Below, in pieces: positions 1-8,036 of a DNA stretch of 15,151 nucleotides (position 1 is its first letter; every line of letters starts with the position of its first letter). The DNA comes from CANJXF01 sp043775015 (GTDB lineage: Bacteria > Verrucomicrobiota > Verrucomicrobiia > Limisphaerales > CANJXF01). Position numbers and translations under genes: made by a program. The notes beneath the pieces were generated by a model. That model saw nothing but the letters and a program-made list of their open reading frames with translations. It was not told the DNA's origin and did not search any database. The DNA lies in NCBI GenBank assembly GCA_043775015.1, contig JAYVSV010000054.1, positions 1 to 15,151 of the forward strand, given 5' to 3'.

Positions 1-118
1 AGCCTGTTTGAAAACTCGCCCGGTGAGGGCACCGGGCCTACAAGGGGTCGTGTTTTCCGCCAAAACTTGTAGGCCGCGTGCCCTCACGCGGCGGTTCGAG
101 AGAGTTTTTAAACAAGCT
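1..118. repeat. Nested palindromic repeat (REP/REPIN- or MITE-like)
   Basis: Two nested inverted repeats are visible. The outer arms 1-17 (AGCCTGTTTGAAAACTC) and 102-118 (GAGTTTTTAAACAAGCT) pair at 15 of 17 positions. The inner 22-nt arms 23-44 and 66-87, each carrying GTGAGGGCAC and GGCCTACAAG or their complements, pair at 20 of 22. The central loop 45-65 contains TTTT (53-56) and AAAA (62-65), which can pair as well. The right arm ends 1 nt before the stop codon (120-122) of the minus-strand gene, so in RNA the element would form a strong hairpin right after the coding sequence. It may act as a terminator or 3'-end stabiliser. Short non-coding palindromes of this size are typical of REP-type families moved by Y1 (RAYT) transposases; that origin is inferred. 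The left end may continue outside the window. Confidence 0.75.
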
Positions 119-119
119 C

Positions 120-2063
120 TTAGTTTTTATCCGGCGGCCGCAATTTCGCTTTCCCCGGTTCCAACACCAAAAATCCGTCCCGATGGCCGACACCCAGCTC
201 GCGGTCCAGATTGGCGGCGAGAGCATCATCACCCTTCAAGCCAAGCCGCGCGCGCACCTCGCGGTGCAACCACCAAAAACCAGAATTCCAGGAATACAGA
301 TGATGGCCGTGCGGTTGGCCGGTGACGGTGCTGATGGATTCGTGGAAGGCGGGCATCACGGCCAGTTCCTTTTGCAGCCGCCACAGCAGCCGGTCGTTCA
401 CCCAGTTTTCATCCATCCCATGAATCAGTCCCGCCAGATAATTCGCGCCGTCATTCAAGAACCACGATCCCCCAAAAACATAGACGCCGTTGTGGCCTTC
501 GAGCAAATCACCGTTGGCTTTGGAAATGACCCGCATGCCATAGGGGGATTGCACTCGCATACTGGTTTCGAGATGGCGACGCACCATTTCATCAGGAAGG
601 AGTTTGCGACCGAAAACCGCATACGTCAGCACTGCGCCGTACAAACTATCCTGACCAATGTTCTCCTGCTGCTTCAAGCTCGTGGCGAAGTAACTTCCGA
701 CTTCATTGAACATGCGCCGATAACCTGCGATGGCCTTTTCGATGTCCGCGTCGGTCACCGGGAAACCCAGTTCTTTCGCAGCCATCAATGCGCCGCAATG
801 GAAACCCTGGTTGGACGAAGGCGCGTCATCGTCCTCGTAGGGAAGCTGATCATGATACGTCTTGGCGATCTTCTTGTCGGGAGTGAGCCGCGGCGGAATA
901 TAAAGACCATCCTGTTCATGGGTGCGAATGAAATGATAGGCCCGGCCCACCGTGCGCAGATCGAGTTCGCCGCCTGCGCGTTTCACCAGCGCCGACCAGA
1001 TCAAATAATACTGGGCGTTGTCCTCATAGTTGATCCGCTCAAAAAACACCGCCGCCTGCGCCGCCCGGTCGAACTTCGGATCATCCAAGCCGCGGCTCAT
1101 CCAGAAGCCGTCGCTGACCCATTGCTTCCAACCATAACCCACGCCAGAGATGAAGATGTGGTCGCTTTCCGGGCGCAACAGATTGCGACGTAGGAGCAGG
1201 TAGGACGTATTGCGCAAGATCGCCTCCAGCCCGGAATGGTTAAATCCTTTGGCGTTGGCGAGAGCCAGATGCGCCGCCAGTTGCACGTCGTAAGTCGAGC
1301 GCGCCGGCGAAGTAAAGAGCCACGTCGTAAAACTGGCGCTTTCCCCCCGGTCCAAATGTTGCCAGCCGTCAAATTGCGCCCGGTAAACCGTGGTCGCATC
1401 CAGCTCCCGTGGAATCGTGATGATCCGCTTGGCCGAACCGTCGCCGGTGGTCAGCGATACCACGCGCTGCGCCAAATCGAGCCGCATGAAACTCCGATTC
1501 TCCCAAAGCCCGGGCGAGTCACCGAGCAATCCGTAAAACCGGTTGTCCTTGAGGCAACCCAGCAAGGGAAACGTTTGCAATGCTTTCGAATGCCCGGCGA
1601 ACTCCGGTCCACCGCAACTCAGGCTGAACTGCTGGCTGGCCGTTTCCTTTCCCATGAACGAATAGAAATCCCCGGCGCCCGGCGCCTGCCAGCCCAATTC
1701 CAGATAATACCGCTGATCCGAATTCGCCGTCACCCGCACCACCCGCTCGATCAGATCAGCATTTATGGGTCGAAGCGTTTCCGTGATTGAAAGCCCCGGC
1801 GCCGACCCACTACCCAACGTCACCAAGCCATTCTCGCGTTTCACCTCCTTGTAGCGCACCGGCGTCCGCCCACCCGGTGACATCACCACCAACCCCGCAT
1901 TCGTGGCGATCGGTGAGAACACCGCCTTCCCTGCGTCAAGTATGCGCACCGTCACTCCATCCGCGCTTCTAACGACATCCAGATTCAGCGCCAGTGCCGC
2001 TGGCTGAAGCAACCCCGCGCCGACAATCCAAAGCCCTTGCAACAAACATTTCAATAATTTCAT
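120..2063 (-). CDS. Secreted six-hairpin-glycosidase-like protein
   Basis: This is a 647-residue exported protein. Residues 1-25 form a Sec signal peptide: KLLK, a hydrophobic core, and an ALA cleavage site at 23-25. Residues 26 to about 255 look like a beta-rich domain. From about 260 to 610 the protein has the alternating helical, aromatic-rich pattern of an (alpha/alpha)6 toroid. Notable stretches are YEDNAQYY (346-353), YEDDDAPSSNQG (409-420), QQENIGQDSLYG (465-476), HNGVYVFGGSWFLNDGANY (524-542) and HHLYSWNSGFWWLHRE (587-602). Acidic residues in the 409-413 and E467/D472 stretches are possible active-site residues, but I cannot assign a glycoside hydrolase or lyase family. The ATG at 2063 directly precedes the signal peptide. 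It is the last gene of a minus-strand cluster, 140 nt after the dimethylformamidase-like gene, and ends against the palindromic repeat. The substrate is unknown. Confidence 0.8.
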   Translation of the reverse strand: MKLLKCLLQGLWIVGAGLLQPAALALNLDVVRSADGVTVRILDAGKAVFSPIATNAGLVVMSPGGRTPVRYKEVKRENGLVTLGSGSAPGLSITETLRPINADLIERVVRVTANSDQRYYLELGWQAPGAGDFYSFMGKETASQQFSLSCGGPEFAGHSKALQTFPLLGCLKDNRFYGLLGDSPGLWENRSFMRLDLAQRVVSLTTGDGSAKRIITIPRELDATTVYRAQFDGWQHLDRGESASFTTWLFTSPARSTYDVQLAAHLALANAKGFNHSGLEAILRNTSYLLLRRNLLRPESDHIFISGVGYGWKQWVSDGFWMSRGLDDPKFDRAAQAAVFFERINYEDNAQYYLIWSALVKRAGGELDLRTVGRAYHFIRTHEQDGLYIPPRLTPDKKIAKTYHDQLPYEDDDAPSSNQGFHCGALMAAKELGFPVTDADIEKAIAGYRRMFNEVGSYFATSLKQQENIGQDSLYGAVLTYAVFGRKLLPDEMVRRHLETSMRVQSPYGMRVISKANGDLLEGHNGVYVFGGSWFLNDGANYLAGLIHGMDENWVNDRLLWRLQKELAVMPAFHESISTVTGQPHGHHLYSWNSGFWWLHREVRARLGLKGDDALAANLDRELGVGHRDGFLVLEPGKAKLRPPDKN

Positions 2064-2203
2064 GATGATCGATTCACTCTGTCACGTTGTCCTGGGACGA
2101 ACAACTCTTCCCGCAATTTTTGTGGGACACGACTGAGAGGAAGCGCCTTCTCAATCATTGCTTCAAAAACCTGCGACGGCCTCAGTCCAGAATGGAAATG
2201 GCA

Positions 2204-3805
2204 TCAGACCTTCTGTCCCAGCGCGCGGCGCAGCAAGTTTTGGGTGATGCGCTGGACGCGATCATCCGGCCCGTGGGGGCGGTTCCAATGCGACCACGGC
2301 AACGTGTGGCCGGGCGGATGGGACAAACCTTGGGACCAGAATATGGTCGCGGCATTGAAGACAAAATTACCTTTCGGCCCTGGATAAATTGTAGCCGCCC
2401 ATTGTTGCGGTTGATCGCCACCCACCCAGGCGGTGCCGGCCCCAACGACTTCGAGGCCGGGAATATTGGCTGGCCGCCCGTGGTATTCCCAACCGATGAG
2501 GCCGGGGATGCGGTCGCCTTTCTTCATTCCGGTGCCCGTGAAAATCCAATGGTCAGGCTTCGTGCAAATCCAATCGCCCCCGCCGTTGATCGGTTCGATA
2601 TTGTGCGCTCCGATGAGCAGACCCTCATCAGGCCCGTGCTCGGGAAACGGCCCGTGATCCTTCTGGCGGCCTTGGGCGTAATCATTGTCTGCGCCGTAGG
2701 GGCCGCCGCGAAACATGATGCGGTTGGGCCGGCCATCCCAACTGGCGCGAAAAGGCGTCACCCAGCAGACGGCGTTGCCGGAGAGAAAGAGCAGGTTGAC
2801 CCCGGCATCGCGCATTTTCTCCACGCTGCGGAACTGACGGATGTCCCAGTATTCGTCGTGGCCCACGCTGAGGAAGGCCTTGCACTTGAGGCCGCGATCA
2901 GGCGTGAGCAGATCGCTGTTCGCGCAATAGCTCACGTCGTAGCCGTGCTCTTCCAGCCAGTAGGCGAGTGGAAATTCAAACGGCAGGAACTCGCCCGCAC
3001 CAACGGTGAGCGGGTCGTTCACGATGGCTTCATGCTGCGACTCGCGACCATAAGGCCGGTCGAAGCTGACATCGGCCCACGGGCCCTGGCCTCCTTTCGG
3101 GTGCGTGTAAACCGAGTAATTGTTCGGCCAGCGGTTGTAGGCCTGCCAAGTGTTGTCCGAGCATTGAAACAGGATGTCTGCCGGGCGCTCATCGCGGACG
3201 ATAAAGACGACATAGCTTTGCCAGTAAGCTTCCGCTTCGGATTCGGGAATCGTCGTCATGCGACCAAGATAAACGCCGCTCGGCCAGTCGGTCGGAATCT
3301 TCAGTTGCGTAGTGGGTTCCCAGCGGCATTCGTGAAGATTCTTGTCGCCAGGTTTGGGGGTCGGCTGGGTCCGGGCGGACAGGATGCCCAAGTCGGCCAT
3401 CAACCGCGCGCCGCGTCCGCCATAGTAGCCGAGGCGAAAAATCTCCAGGTGAAATTTACGAGCAGGATTCGCAGACACCATGATGTCAACCGTCTCACCG
3501 GCCAGGAGGCTCTGGCGTGAACAGTAGCCTTCGATCCAGGTGGAACGGAAGCCATTTTTGTCGAGACGCACGCGCGTCAACTGCCAGTCGCGTGCGCCGG
3601 GTTTTTCATTCTCGCGTTTGATCAGGGAACTCGCACGGGTAGGGGCGGCCTCGACGAGTGAGGTCGGCTGCAGCGCGGCACCCGCCAGCAGCGCGGCACT
3701 ACCCTTCAAGAACTGGCGGCGGGTGTTCTTGAAGCCTTCGCTTTCCTGATGGCCCATCTTTGTTCTCTTGGTTGTAATTTTAGTTTTCATAGAGTTACGG
3801 TTCAT
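2204..3805 (-). CDS. Tat-exported N,N-dimethylformamidase large-subunit-like protein
   Basis: A protein of up to 533 residues. TRRQFLKG at 28-35 is a near-perfect twin-arginine motif followed by a hydrophobic stretch (SAALLAGAALQ), so it should be exported folded. Residues about 85-205 form a beta-sandwich-like part (RLGYYGGRGARLM at 124-136). Residues about 210-510 match the C-terminal domain of the N,N-dimethylformamidase large (beta) subunit: DVSYCANSDLLT (290-301), FLSVGHDEYW (311-320), AGVNLLFLSGNAVCW (334-348) and GLIGWEYHG (435-443). The Paracoccus enzyme holds mononuclear iron with two Tyr and one Glu. Y293, Y319, E440 and Y441 are possible equivalents, but this needs an alignment. 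Family members are widespread without known substrates, so amide hydrolysis is inferred. In-frame ATGs also lie at 3790 and 3757; the 3757 start keeps the Tat motif, puts it nearer the N-terminus and has an AAGAGAAC stretch upstream. It follows the toroid gene by 329 nt. Confidence 0.8.
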   Translation of the reverse strand: MNRNSMKTKITTKRTKMGHQESEGFKNTRRQFLKGSAALLAGAALQPTSLVEAAPTRASSLIKRENEKPGARDWQLTRVRLDKNGFRSTWIEGYCSRQSLLAGETVDIMVSANPARKFHLEIFRLGYYGGRGARLMADLGILSARTQPTPKPGDKNLHECRWEPTTQLKIPTDWPSGVYLGRMTTIPESEAEAYWQSYVVFIVRDERPADILFQCSDNTWQAYNRWPNNYSVYTHPKGGQGPWADVSFDRPYGRESQHEAIVNDPLTVGAGEFLPFEFPLAYWLEEHGYDVSYCANSDLLTPDRGLKCKAFLSVGHDEYWDIRQFRSVEKMRDAGVNLLFLSGNAVCWVTPFRASWDGRPNRIMFRGGPYGADNDYAQGRQKDHGPFPEHGPDEGLLIGAHNIEPINGGGDWICTKPDHWIFTGTGMKKGDRIPGLIGWEYHGRPANIPGLEVVGAGTAWVGGDQPQQWAATIYPGPKGNFVFNAATIFWSQGLSHPPGHTLPWSHWNRPHGPDDRVQRITQNLLRRALGQKV

Positions 3806-4134
3806 GAAGAAGTTCTGAATGGCAGTTTGCTTGTTTAAATTTCATCGTCGCTCGACCTTGTTTCGCAATTCATCGCGCATCAGACCTATCCGCCCGAAGA
3901 GGATTTGCGCTTGTTTTGAACTCCTCTGAATTGTCACGCGGATCTGGAAGATCACCGTCAGAATCAGAAGCCGGGCGACAGCCGAGCTGCAGACCGTTTC
4001 TCCAACGGAAGTACAGCAGTCGTGCAAAGAGAGATTCAATTTGATCATGTCGATTAACGAGAAAACGGGTCAGGAGTCAACTTGAAAGCTTAAAAGTGAT
4101 CGGGACATATCCCAGGGTTTAACTCCTCTACGTT
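3806..4134. other. Intergenic gap, possible leader of the dimethylformamidase-like gene
   Basis: There are 329 nt between the stop of the propeller/toroid gene and the start of the dimethylformamidase-like gene. Only short open frames occur (for example a 68-codon minus-strand frame at 3842-4048, with no recognisable domain or clear ribosome binding site), and I do not regard them as genes. The gap is long enough for a separate promoter for the two downstream genes, but no convincing -35/-10 pair or terminator hairpin stands out. Confidence 0.5.
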
Positions 4135-6432
4135 TTAGAACCTGCCTGGTCGCTGCGGCCCCGAGTAAGCCTTTGCTCCTACAGCCTGGGTAGAATGACG
4201 TTCGGCCGAAAGGAGGGAAGGCGCGGTTACTTGCGGAGCTTCGATGAAGCCGTGATAACGGCCCATCCAATACGCCAGCAGCCAGGACGAAGGTTGCACC
4301 ACGTCGTGGCCGCCCGTGCCTCCGTCGGCTTTCATTGTCCAGTTGTCCCAAAGCATCGGCTCGCGTTCGCGTGGCGAAAAAGCCCGCGTGCCGCCGGAGT
4401 AAGCGATATAACCCTGCGGAGTCTGTAAGTCGGCGCGTTGAGAATTTTGATAGGAATAAATCACCAAATCGAGTGGCCATTCGCGGAGGTGAGCGACGGC
4501 GGGTTCCACTTCACAGTCATTGCCGGTGAGCGCGCCGTAGATGAAGTTGAACCAAGGAAGGTGCTCGATGCGCTCAATCTCCCAACTGCGCTCGAAACTG
4601 CGACGGTAGATGGAACGCAGCTTCGGGTCGGTTTCGTATTTAAGGAGATTCGGATAACAGAGAAAGGAGAGGTGATCGAGAAACTGCAAAATGTCTCCGG
4701 GCGGAAACGTACACTTTTGGCGCAAGGTGTATTCCGGGTAGCCAAGCTTTACCAACTCTTGATAACCTTGCGCAAACTTCGGCTCGCCTGTCAGCGCTTC
4801 GGCGGTCTTGATGAAGGACAAAATTTCCAAGCCATTCAATCCGCGCGCCGCGTTGCCTTCGCCGGCCTTGTCAAAATACTCAGGATCCCAGTTGCCCCAC
4901 CGCGTCGGCTTGCCATCCACGTCAATCAACCTCCAACCGTGGCTCATTATGTGTCCAGCCACGCGTGATAAAAAAGTTTTGGCCTGTTGGATTTCTTCAC
5001 CTTGCGCCGCCAGTTCTAAAAAGAGTGCAACGGCGTAAAAGTGGGCGCAAATCTCGTCGCTCGACGTGTCGCCTTTCCATTCGAACAAGCCGTCCTTCGT
5101 GTCGTGCCACTCGGCGGCGGCTTCGCCCGAACCATGCGCAGCTTGGTGGCCGCGCTCGCCCTTTGCCCAGACGGAACGGGCGGGAAAACCTTCGATGCCT
5201 GTCATCGCTTCCAGCCAGCGAATCGTTTGAAAAGTGTTCACTGCTTCACGGCGTGCTTCTGGATCTTTGGTCACGGCGTAACGGTAGGATTGAGCCGCGA
5301 GGTAGTCGCAGGAATAGCCGCCGTCGTTGTCGCCGGCTTCACGCACGAATTCTTTCAACGGTTCGTCCCACTCCAATTTGTGGACGAGTCCCAGCCGCTT
5401 CTGTCCCCACTCTTCCAAGTGGCGTTCGTAATAGGCGGCCTTCTTCAGCATCGTGTAAGGTTCGTATTCGATGACGCCGAGACCCTTGTCGGTCGCGATG
5501 AAAACCGAGCGGTCACTGCTCGCGATGGCATTCACCCGGTCGTCGGGCAACCAACGTTGACCTGCAAAGTAATGATACTTGCCGCCCGTGTTACGAATCG
5601 CGCCACGAGTCGTGCCGATCCAAAGGTCGCTGCCGAAACCTTTGGCCAGACAGGTCGTGTCTTCGTAACAAAGACCTTGCGGGCCGCGAAGCGATGTCAG
5701 CGCCATGCCACGCAAGACACCCAGCCCACGATCTGTTGCGATGTATAACTGACTGCCGAGACTCAGGACATCACGCGTGTTGAGCGAGGGTAATTCTCCC
5801 CAGTCCCAAACTTTTTCCGAATCCCAGTTCCAAACATTGCGCGCTCCAAATCGTTCGCCATCAAAAATGGTAAGTCTCCCCGGGCCGTGGACGTAGAGCG
5901 TTTCGTTGAAAGAAGTGATGCGCGTGATGTCGAAAGGACTTTGTTTTGAAGTCAAAGGATCGCGCTCATCGCCCTTGATCCGCCACAATCGATTGTTGCT
6001 GGCCGCGATCACTTCTTTCAAGTGGCCGCAAACATCCTTCACCGGCTCATCTGAAATTTTTTTCCACGAGCCGTTCTGAAGCCGATGCAATCCTTGACCC
6101 GTGATGACCCACAGCGATCCTCCAACTGTGACAAGCCGGGTAACCGGTTCGCGCAGTTCGCTCACCTCAACCAGTTCGCTGCCTTTCAAAACGTGAAGTC
6201 CAACGGTTGATCCGGCATATACATTTCCTTCATAAACCGCGACCGATGTGAGTGGAGTTTTCGTGGTCACTTTGCGTCCGATTTCCTGGAGATAAACTTC
6301 GTCGCGAACGGGTTGCCAATGTCGTTGCATCGTGGTCTCAGCAGGTGCGGCCGCGACGTTGAAATCAGTAGCGGTGAGAATCCAGAGCAGCGCGATAAGC
6401 AGAGTCGTTTGAAGGCGAGAAATAAATTTCAT
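4135..6432 (-). CDS. Secreted beta-propeller plus (alpha/alpha)-toroid protein
   Basis: The open frame reaches back to 6555, but the ATG at 6432 fits best. It gives 765 residues beginning with a Sec signal peptide (MKFISRLQTT..., hydrophobic core 9-20, VAAA cleavage near 29) and lies 17 nt after the upstream gene, whereas the longer form would overlap it. Residues about 45-325 contain repeated propeller blades of the kind seen in two-component-regulator and ligand-binding propellers: LYIATDRGLGVL (229-240), LWIGTTRGAIR (270-280) and VFIATDKGLGVIEYEP (310-325). Residues about 330-735 are helical and aromatic-rich and resemble an (alpha/alpha)6 toroid, with DNDGGYSCDYLA (368-379), TSSDEICAHFYA (456-467), RWGNWDPEYFD (511-521) and a closing WDNWTMKADGGTGGHDVVQP (695-714). 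A glycan-binding or glycan-degrading role is inferred. No kinase or DNA-binding domain follows the propeller. The last ~30 residues (735-765) look unrelated to the fold. Confidence 0.78.
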   Translation of the reverse strand: MKFISRLQTTLLIALLWILTATDFNVAAAPAETTMQRHWQPVRDEVYLQEIGRKVTTKTPLTSVAVYEGNVYAGSTVGLHVLKGSELVEVSELREPVTRLVTVGGSLWVITGQGLHRLQNGSWKKISDEPVKDVCGHLKEVIAASNNRLWRIKGDERDPLTSKQSPFDITRITSFNETLYVHGPGRLTIFDGERFGARNVWNWDSEKVWDWGELPSLNTRDVLSLGSQLYIATDRGLGVLRGMALTSLRGPQGLCYEDTTCLAKGFGSDLWIGTTRGAIRNTGGKYHYFAGQRWLPDDRVNAIASSDRSVFIATDKGLGVIEYEPYTMLKKAAYYERHLEEWGQKRLGLVHKLEWDEPLKEFVREAGDNDGGYSCDYLAAQSYRYAVTKDPEARREAVNTFQTIRWLEAMTGIEGFPARSVWAKGERGHQAAHGSGEAAAEWHDTKDGLFEWKGDTSSDEICAHFYAVALFLELAAQGEEIQQAKTFLSRVAGHIMSHGWRLIDVDGKPTRWGNWDPEYFDKAGEGNAARGLNGLEILSFIKTAEALTGEPKFAQGYQELVKLGYPEYTLRQKCTFPPGDILQFLDHLSFLCYPNLLKYETDPKLRSIYRRSFERSWEIERIEHLPWFNFIYGALTGNDCEVEPAVAHLREWPLDLVIYSYQNSQRADLQTPQGYIAYSGGTRAFSPREREPMLWDNWTMKADGGTGGHDVVQPSSWLLAYWMGRYHGFIEAPQVTAPSLLSAERHSTQAVGAKAYSGPQRPGRF

Positions 6433-6449
6433 AAACTGAAGTGAAATAT

Positions 6450-7733
6450 TTACGGAAGCAATTCCACGCAAAATAGATTGCCGGTGTTCTTGATGCCATC
6501 GCGGATGTAGAGGCGTCCATCGGCATAAGCAGGATTGCACCAATTCAATCCGCAAACTTGCGCGCGGCCAAGCTCACGGCATTCCTTTGCGTCTGCGGCG
6601 ATGAGCGCCAATTGTCCGCCATCGGTGCAGACTAGAATATTTTTTCCAAGGCCCAGAAAGGATGCGTGTGCGACATTGGCTGCGGTGGTGAAATAACCCT
6701 CTTTGGACCAGGCGATTTTGCCGGTCGCGATTTCGACGCAGATAAGATTCTTGGCCGGGCCAAGGCCATAGAGGTGCTGTCCGACCGCGATGGGACTGGA
6801 GAAATTCATCGCCGCTGATTTATTTTTCCAGATTTCTTCCGCTTTCAGGCCAGCGTTTTCAGTCGAAATTTTCACGCCGATGGATCCGTTTTGATAGGAA
6901 CCAACCAACACCCAATCCTCCACCACGACTGGGGTGATGGCGTTGCGTCCGTAAGACGTCTTGTGGGGCACGCGCCAGAGCAGTTTTCCCTCCTTCAAGT
7001 CCAGGCCAATCAATCCCGCGACCGTGAAGCAAACGGCCTGTTTCACACCCGCAAGAGTGGCGACGACTGGCGCAGCATAAGCGGCAAGATCATCTTGTGA
7101 TTTCCAAATAATTTTGCCGCTGCGTTTATCAAAGCAAATTACGCCCGCTCCATTGGTGCCGCCCACACAGGCGATCAAACGCTCGCCGTCAATGACCGGC
7201 GCGGCGGTGTATCCATGCTCCGCTGCGCCGGGAACCTTGCTGTCCTCACCGAGAAACGCAGACCCGAAATCCTTCAGGAAATTGACGCGCCAGATGAATT
7301 TTCCATCCGCGACTCGCAAACATTGCAACTCGCCTTTGCCGGACTGCGCGTAAACGCGGTCACCGTCCACCAGCGGCGTGCAACGTGGACCGGGCGGCCC
7401 TTGCTCGTCCTGGAACGTGTCATCCACTGCGGCGCGCCAAAGCTCGCTCTGGTCGGCCGCGTTGATCGCGTGCAACGTTTCTTTCCCTCCTTGATTGTCG
7501 AAATAAAAAACTTTCCCTCCTGCCACCACCGGTGAGGCGAAACCTTCGCCCACTTTCATTTGCCAAATAACTTTCGGATCTACGGGCAGCGATGTCGGCA
7601 CTCGCGCCTCAGGGGCGGCGTGACCATTGCGGTTTGGCCCGCGCCATTGCGGCCAATCTTCAGCGTACACAACGTGCGCGAGAAAAACCGCCAGCAGAGA
7701 AAGCCAAAGCCGATATGATGAGAGACGGAACAT
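6450..7733 (-). CDS. Secreted PQQ-like (BamB-type) beta-propeller protein
   Basis: With the ATG at 7733 the product has 427 residues. It starts with a clear Sec signal peptide (MFRLSSYRLWLSLLAVFLAHVVYA, cleavage after residue 24) and then the EDWPQWRGPNRNG motif common just after the signal peptide in Planctomycetota/Verrucomicrobiota PQQ-type propellers. The frame is open back to 7850, but that extension would bury the signal peptide. Blades of the PQQ_2 type follow, each with a V-x-G-x-V/L-Y/F-x-x-D or A-x-x-G-K/E-x-x-W pattern, for example VVAGGKVFYFDNQGG, VADGKFIWRV, RSGKIIWKS, LKEGKLLWRV and IATGKIAWSKEG. Such proteins usually bind partners or substrates; no enzymatic residues or cytochrome domain are seen, so PQQ-dependent dehydrogenase activity is unlikely. 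It is the first gene of the minus-strand cluster and is probably co-transcribed with the next gene, 17 nt downstream. Confidence 0.85.
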   Translation of the reverse strand: MFRLSSYRLWLSLLAVFLAHVVYAEDWPQWRGPNRNGHAAPEARVPTSLPVDPKVIWQMKVGEGFASPVVAGGKVFYFDNQGGKETLHAINAADQSELWRAAVDDTFQDEQGPPGPRCTPLVDGDRVYAQSGKGELQCLRVADGKFIWRVNFLKDFGSAFLGEDSKVPGAAEHGYTAAPVIDGERLIACVGGTNGAGVICFDKRSGKIIWKSQDDLAAYAAPVVATLAGVKQAVCFTVAGLIGLDLKEGKLLWRVPHKTSYGRNAITPVVVEDWVLVGSYQNGSIGVKISTENAGLKAEEIWKNKSAAMNFSSPIAVGQHLYGLGPAKNLICVEIATGKIAWSKEGYFTTAANVAHASFLGLGKNILVCTDGGQLALIAADAKECRELGRAQVCGLNWCNPAYADGRLYIRDGIKNTGNLFCVELLP

Positions 7734-8036
7734 GCCGAAACGACACTGCCAAAACGGATTCACGTCAAGCATCAAGCCAGCTTGACCGATTCGATCTGAA
7801 AAAATTAGCGGGGCGATCCGTCGCGGAAGGAATCGTCCTATCCTCCTCAATTTTCCACGAGAGGTGATGCCGATGCTCTATTTCAAATGATAAAATTTTG
7901 CGCAGTCAGTGCAGGCAAACGATTCCATCAGAACCCATCCGGCTTCATGGAACGATCATTGCTTTTGTTTTCCGCAAGTTACTTCGGCTTGGCCAATGGG
8001 CGGAATCCCGCTGACCGGCGAGTCAGGTGTTAACGT
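7734..8036. promoter_or_regulatory. Divergent intergenic promoter region
   Basis: This 303-nt gap separates the start codons of the minus-strand propeller gene and the plus-strand protease gene, so it must hold promoters for both unless they are transcribed from afar. I see no consensus sigma-70 pair on either strand. A weak Shine-Dalgarno-like CAGGTG (8024-8029) precedes the protease ATG at 8037, and a 5-bp hairpin CTGAC/GTCAG (8011-8015 with 8022-8025, imperfectly bounded) lies just before it. Confidence 0.45.
7764..7786. promoter_or_regulatory. Candidate operator: 7-bp perfect inverted repeat
   Basis: GTCAAGC (7764-7770) and GCTTGAC (7780-7786) form a perfect inverted repeat around a 9-nt spacer that contains a third TCAAGC copy (7772-7777). 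It lies about 31-53 nt upstream of the chosen start of the propeller gene, where a regulator could bind. An RNA hairpin in the leader is also possible. This is seen in the sequence only; no regulator is identified. Confidence 0.3.

Noticed and set aside
78..1193. Long plus-strand open frame (371 codons) opposite the six-hairpin-like gene
   Set aside because: It is antisense to a gene with signal peptide and fold-like composition. Its own translation shows no domain and is rich in shadow-type residues.
2109..2127. Hairpin TCCCGCA/TGTGGGA between the dimethylformamidase-like and six-hairpin genes
   Set aside because: One mismatch, a short stem and no T-tract on the minus strand, so it is not a convincing terminator.
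2087..3520. Plus-strand open frame of 477 codons opposite the dimethylformamidase-like gene
   Set aside because: Long antisense frames are common in G+C-rich coding DNA. The minus strand carries unmistakable family motifs and a Tat signal, while this one shows none.
3829..3839. GCTTGTTTAAA matching the outer arm of the left-edge palindrome
   Set aside because: Only 11 A+T-rich bases match, with no partner arm nearby, so it is probably chance.
4070..4480. Minus-strand 136-codon frame overlapping the toroid gene end
   Set aside because: Different frame from the toroid gene, with no recognisable domain and poor composition.
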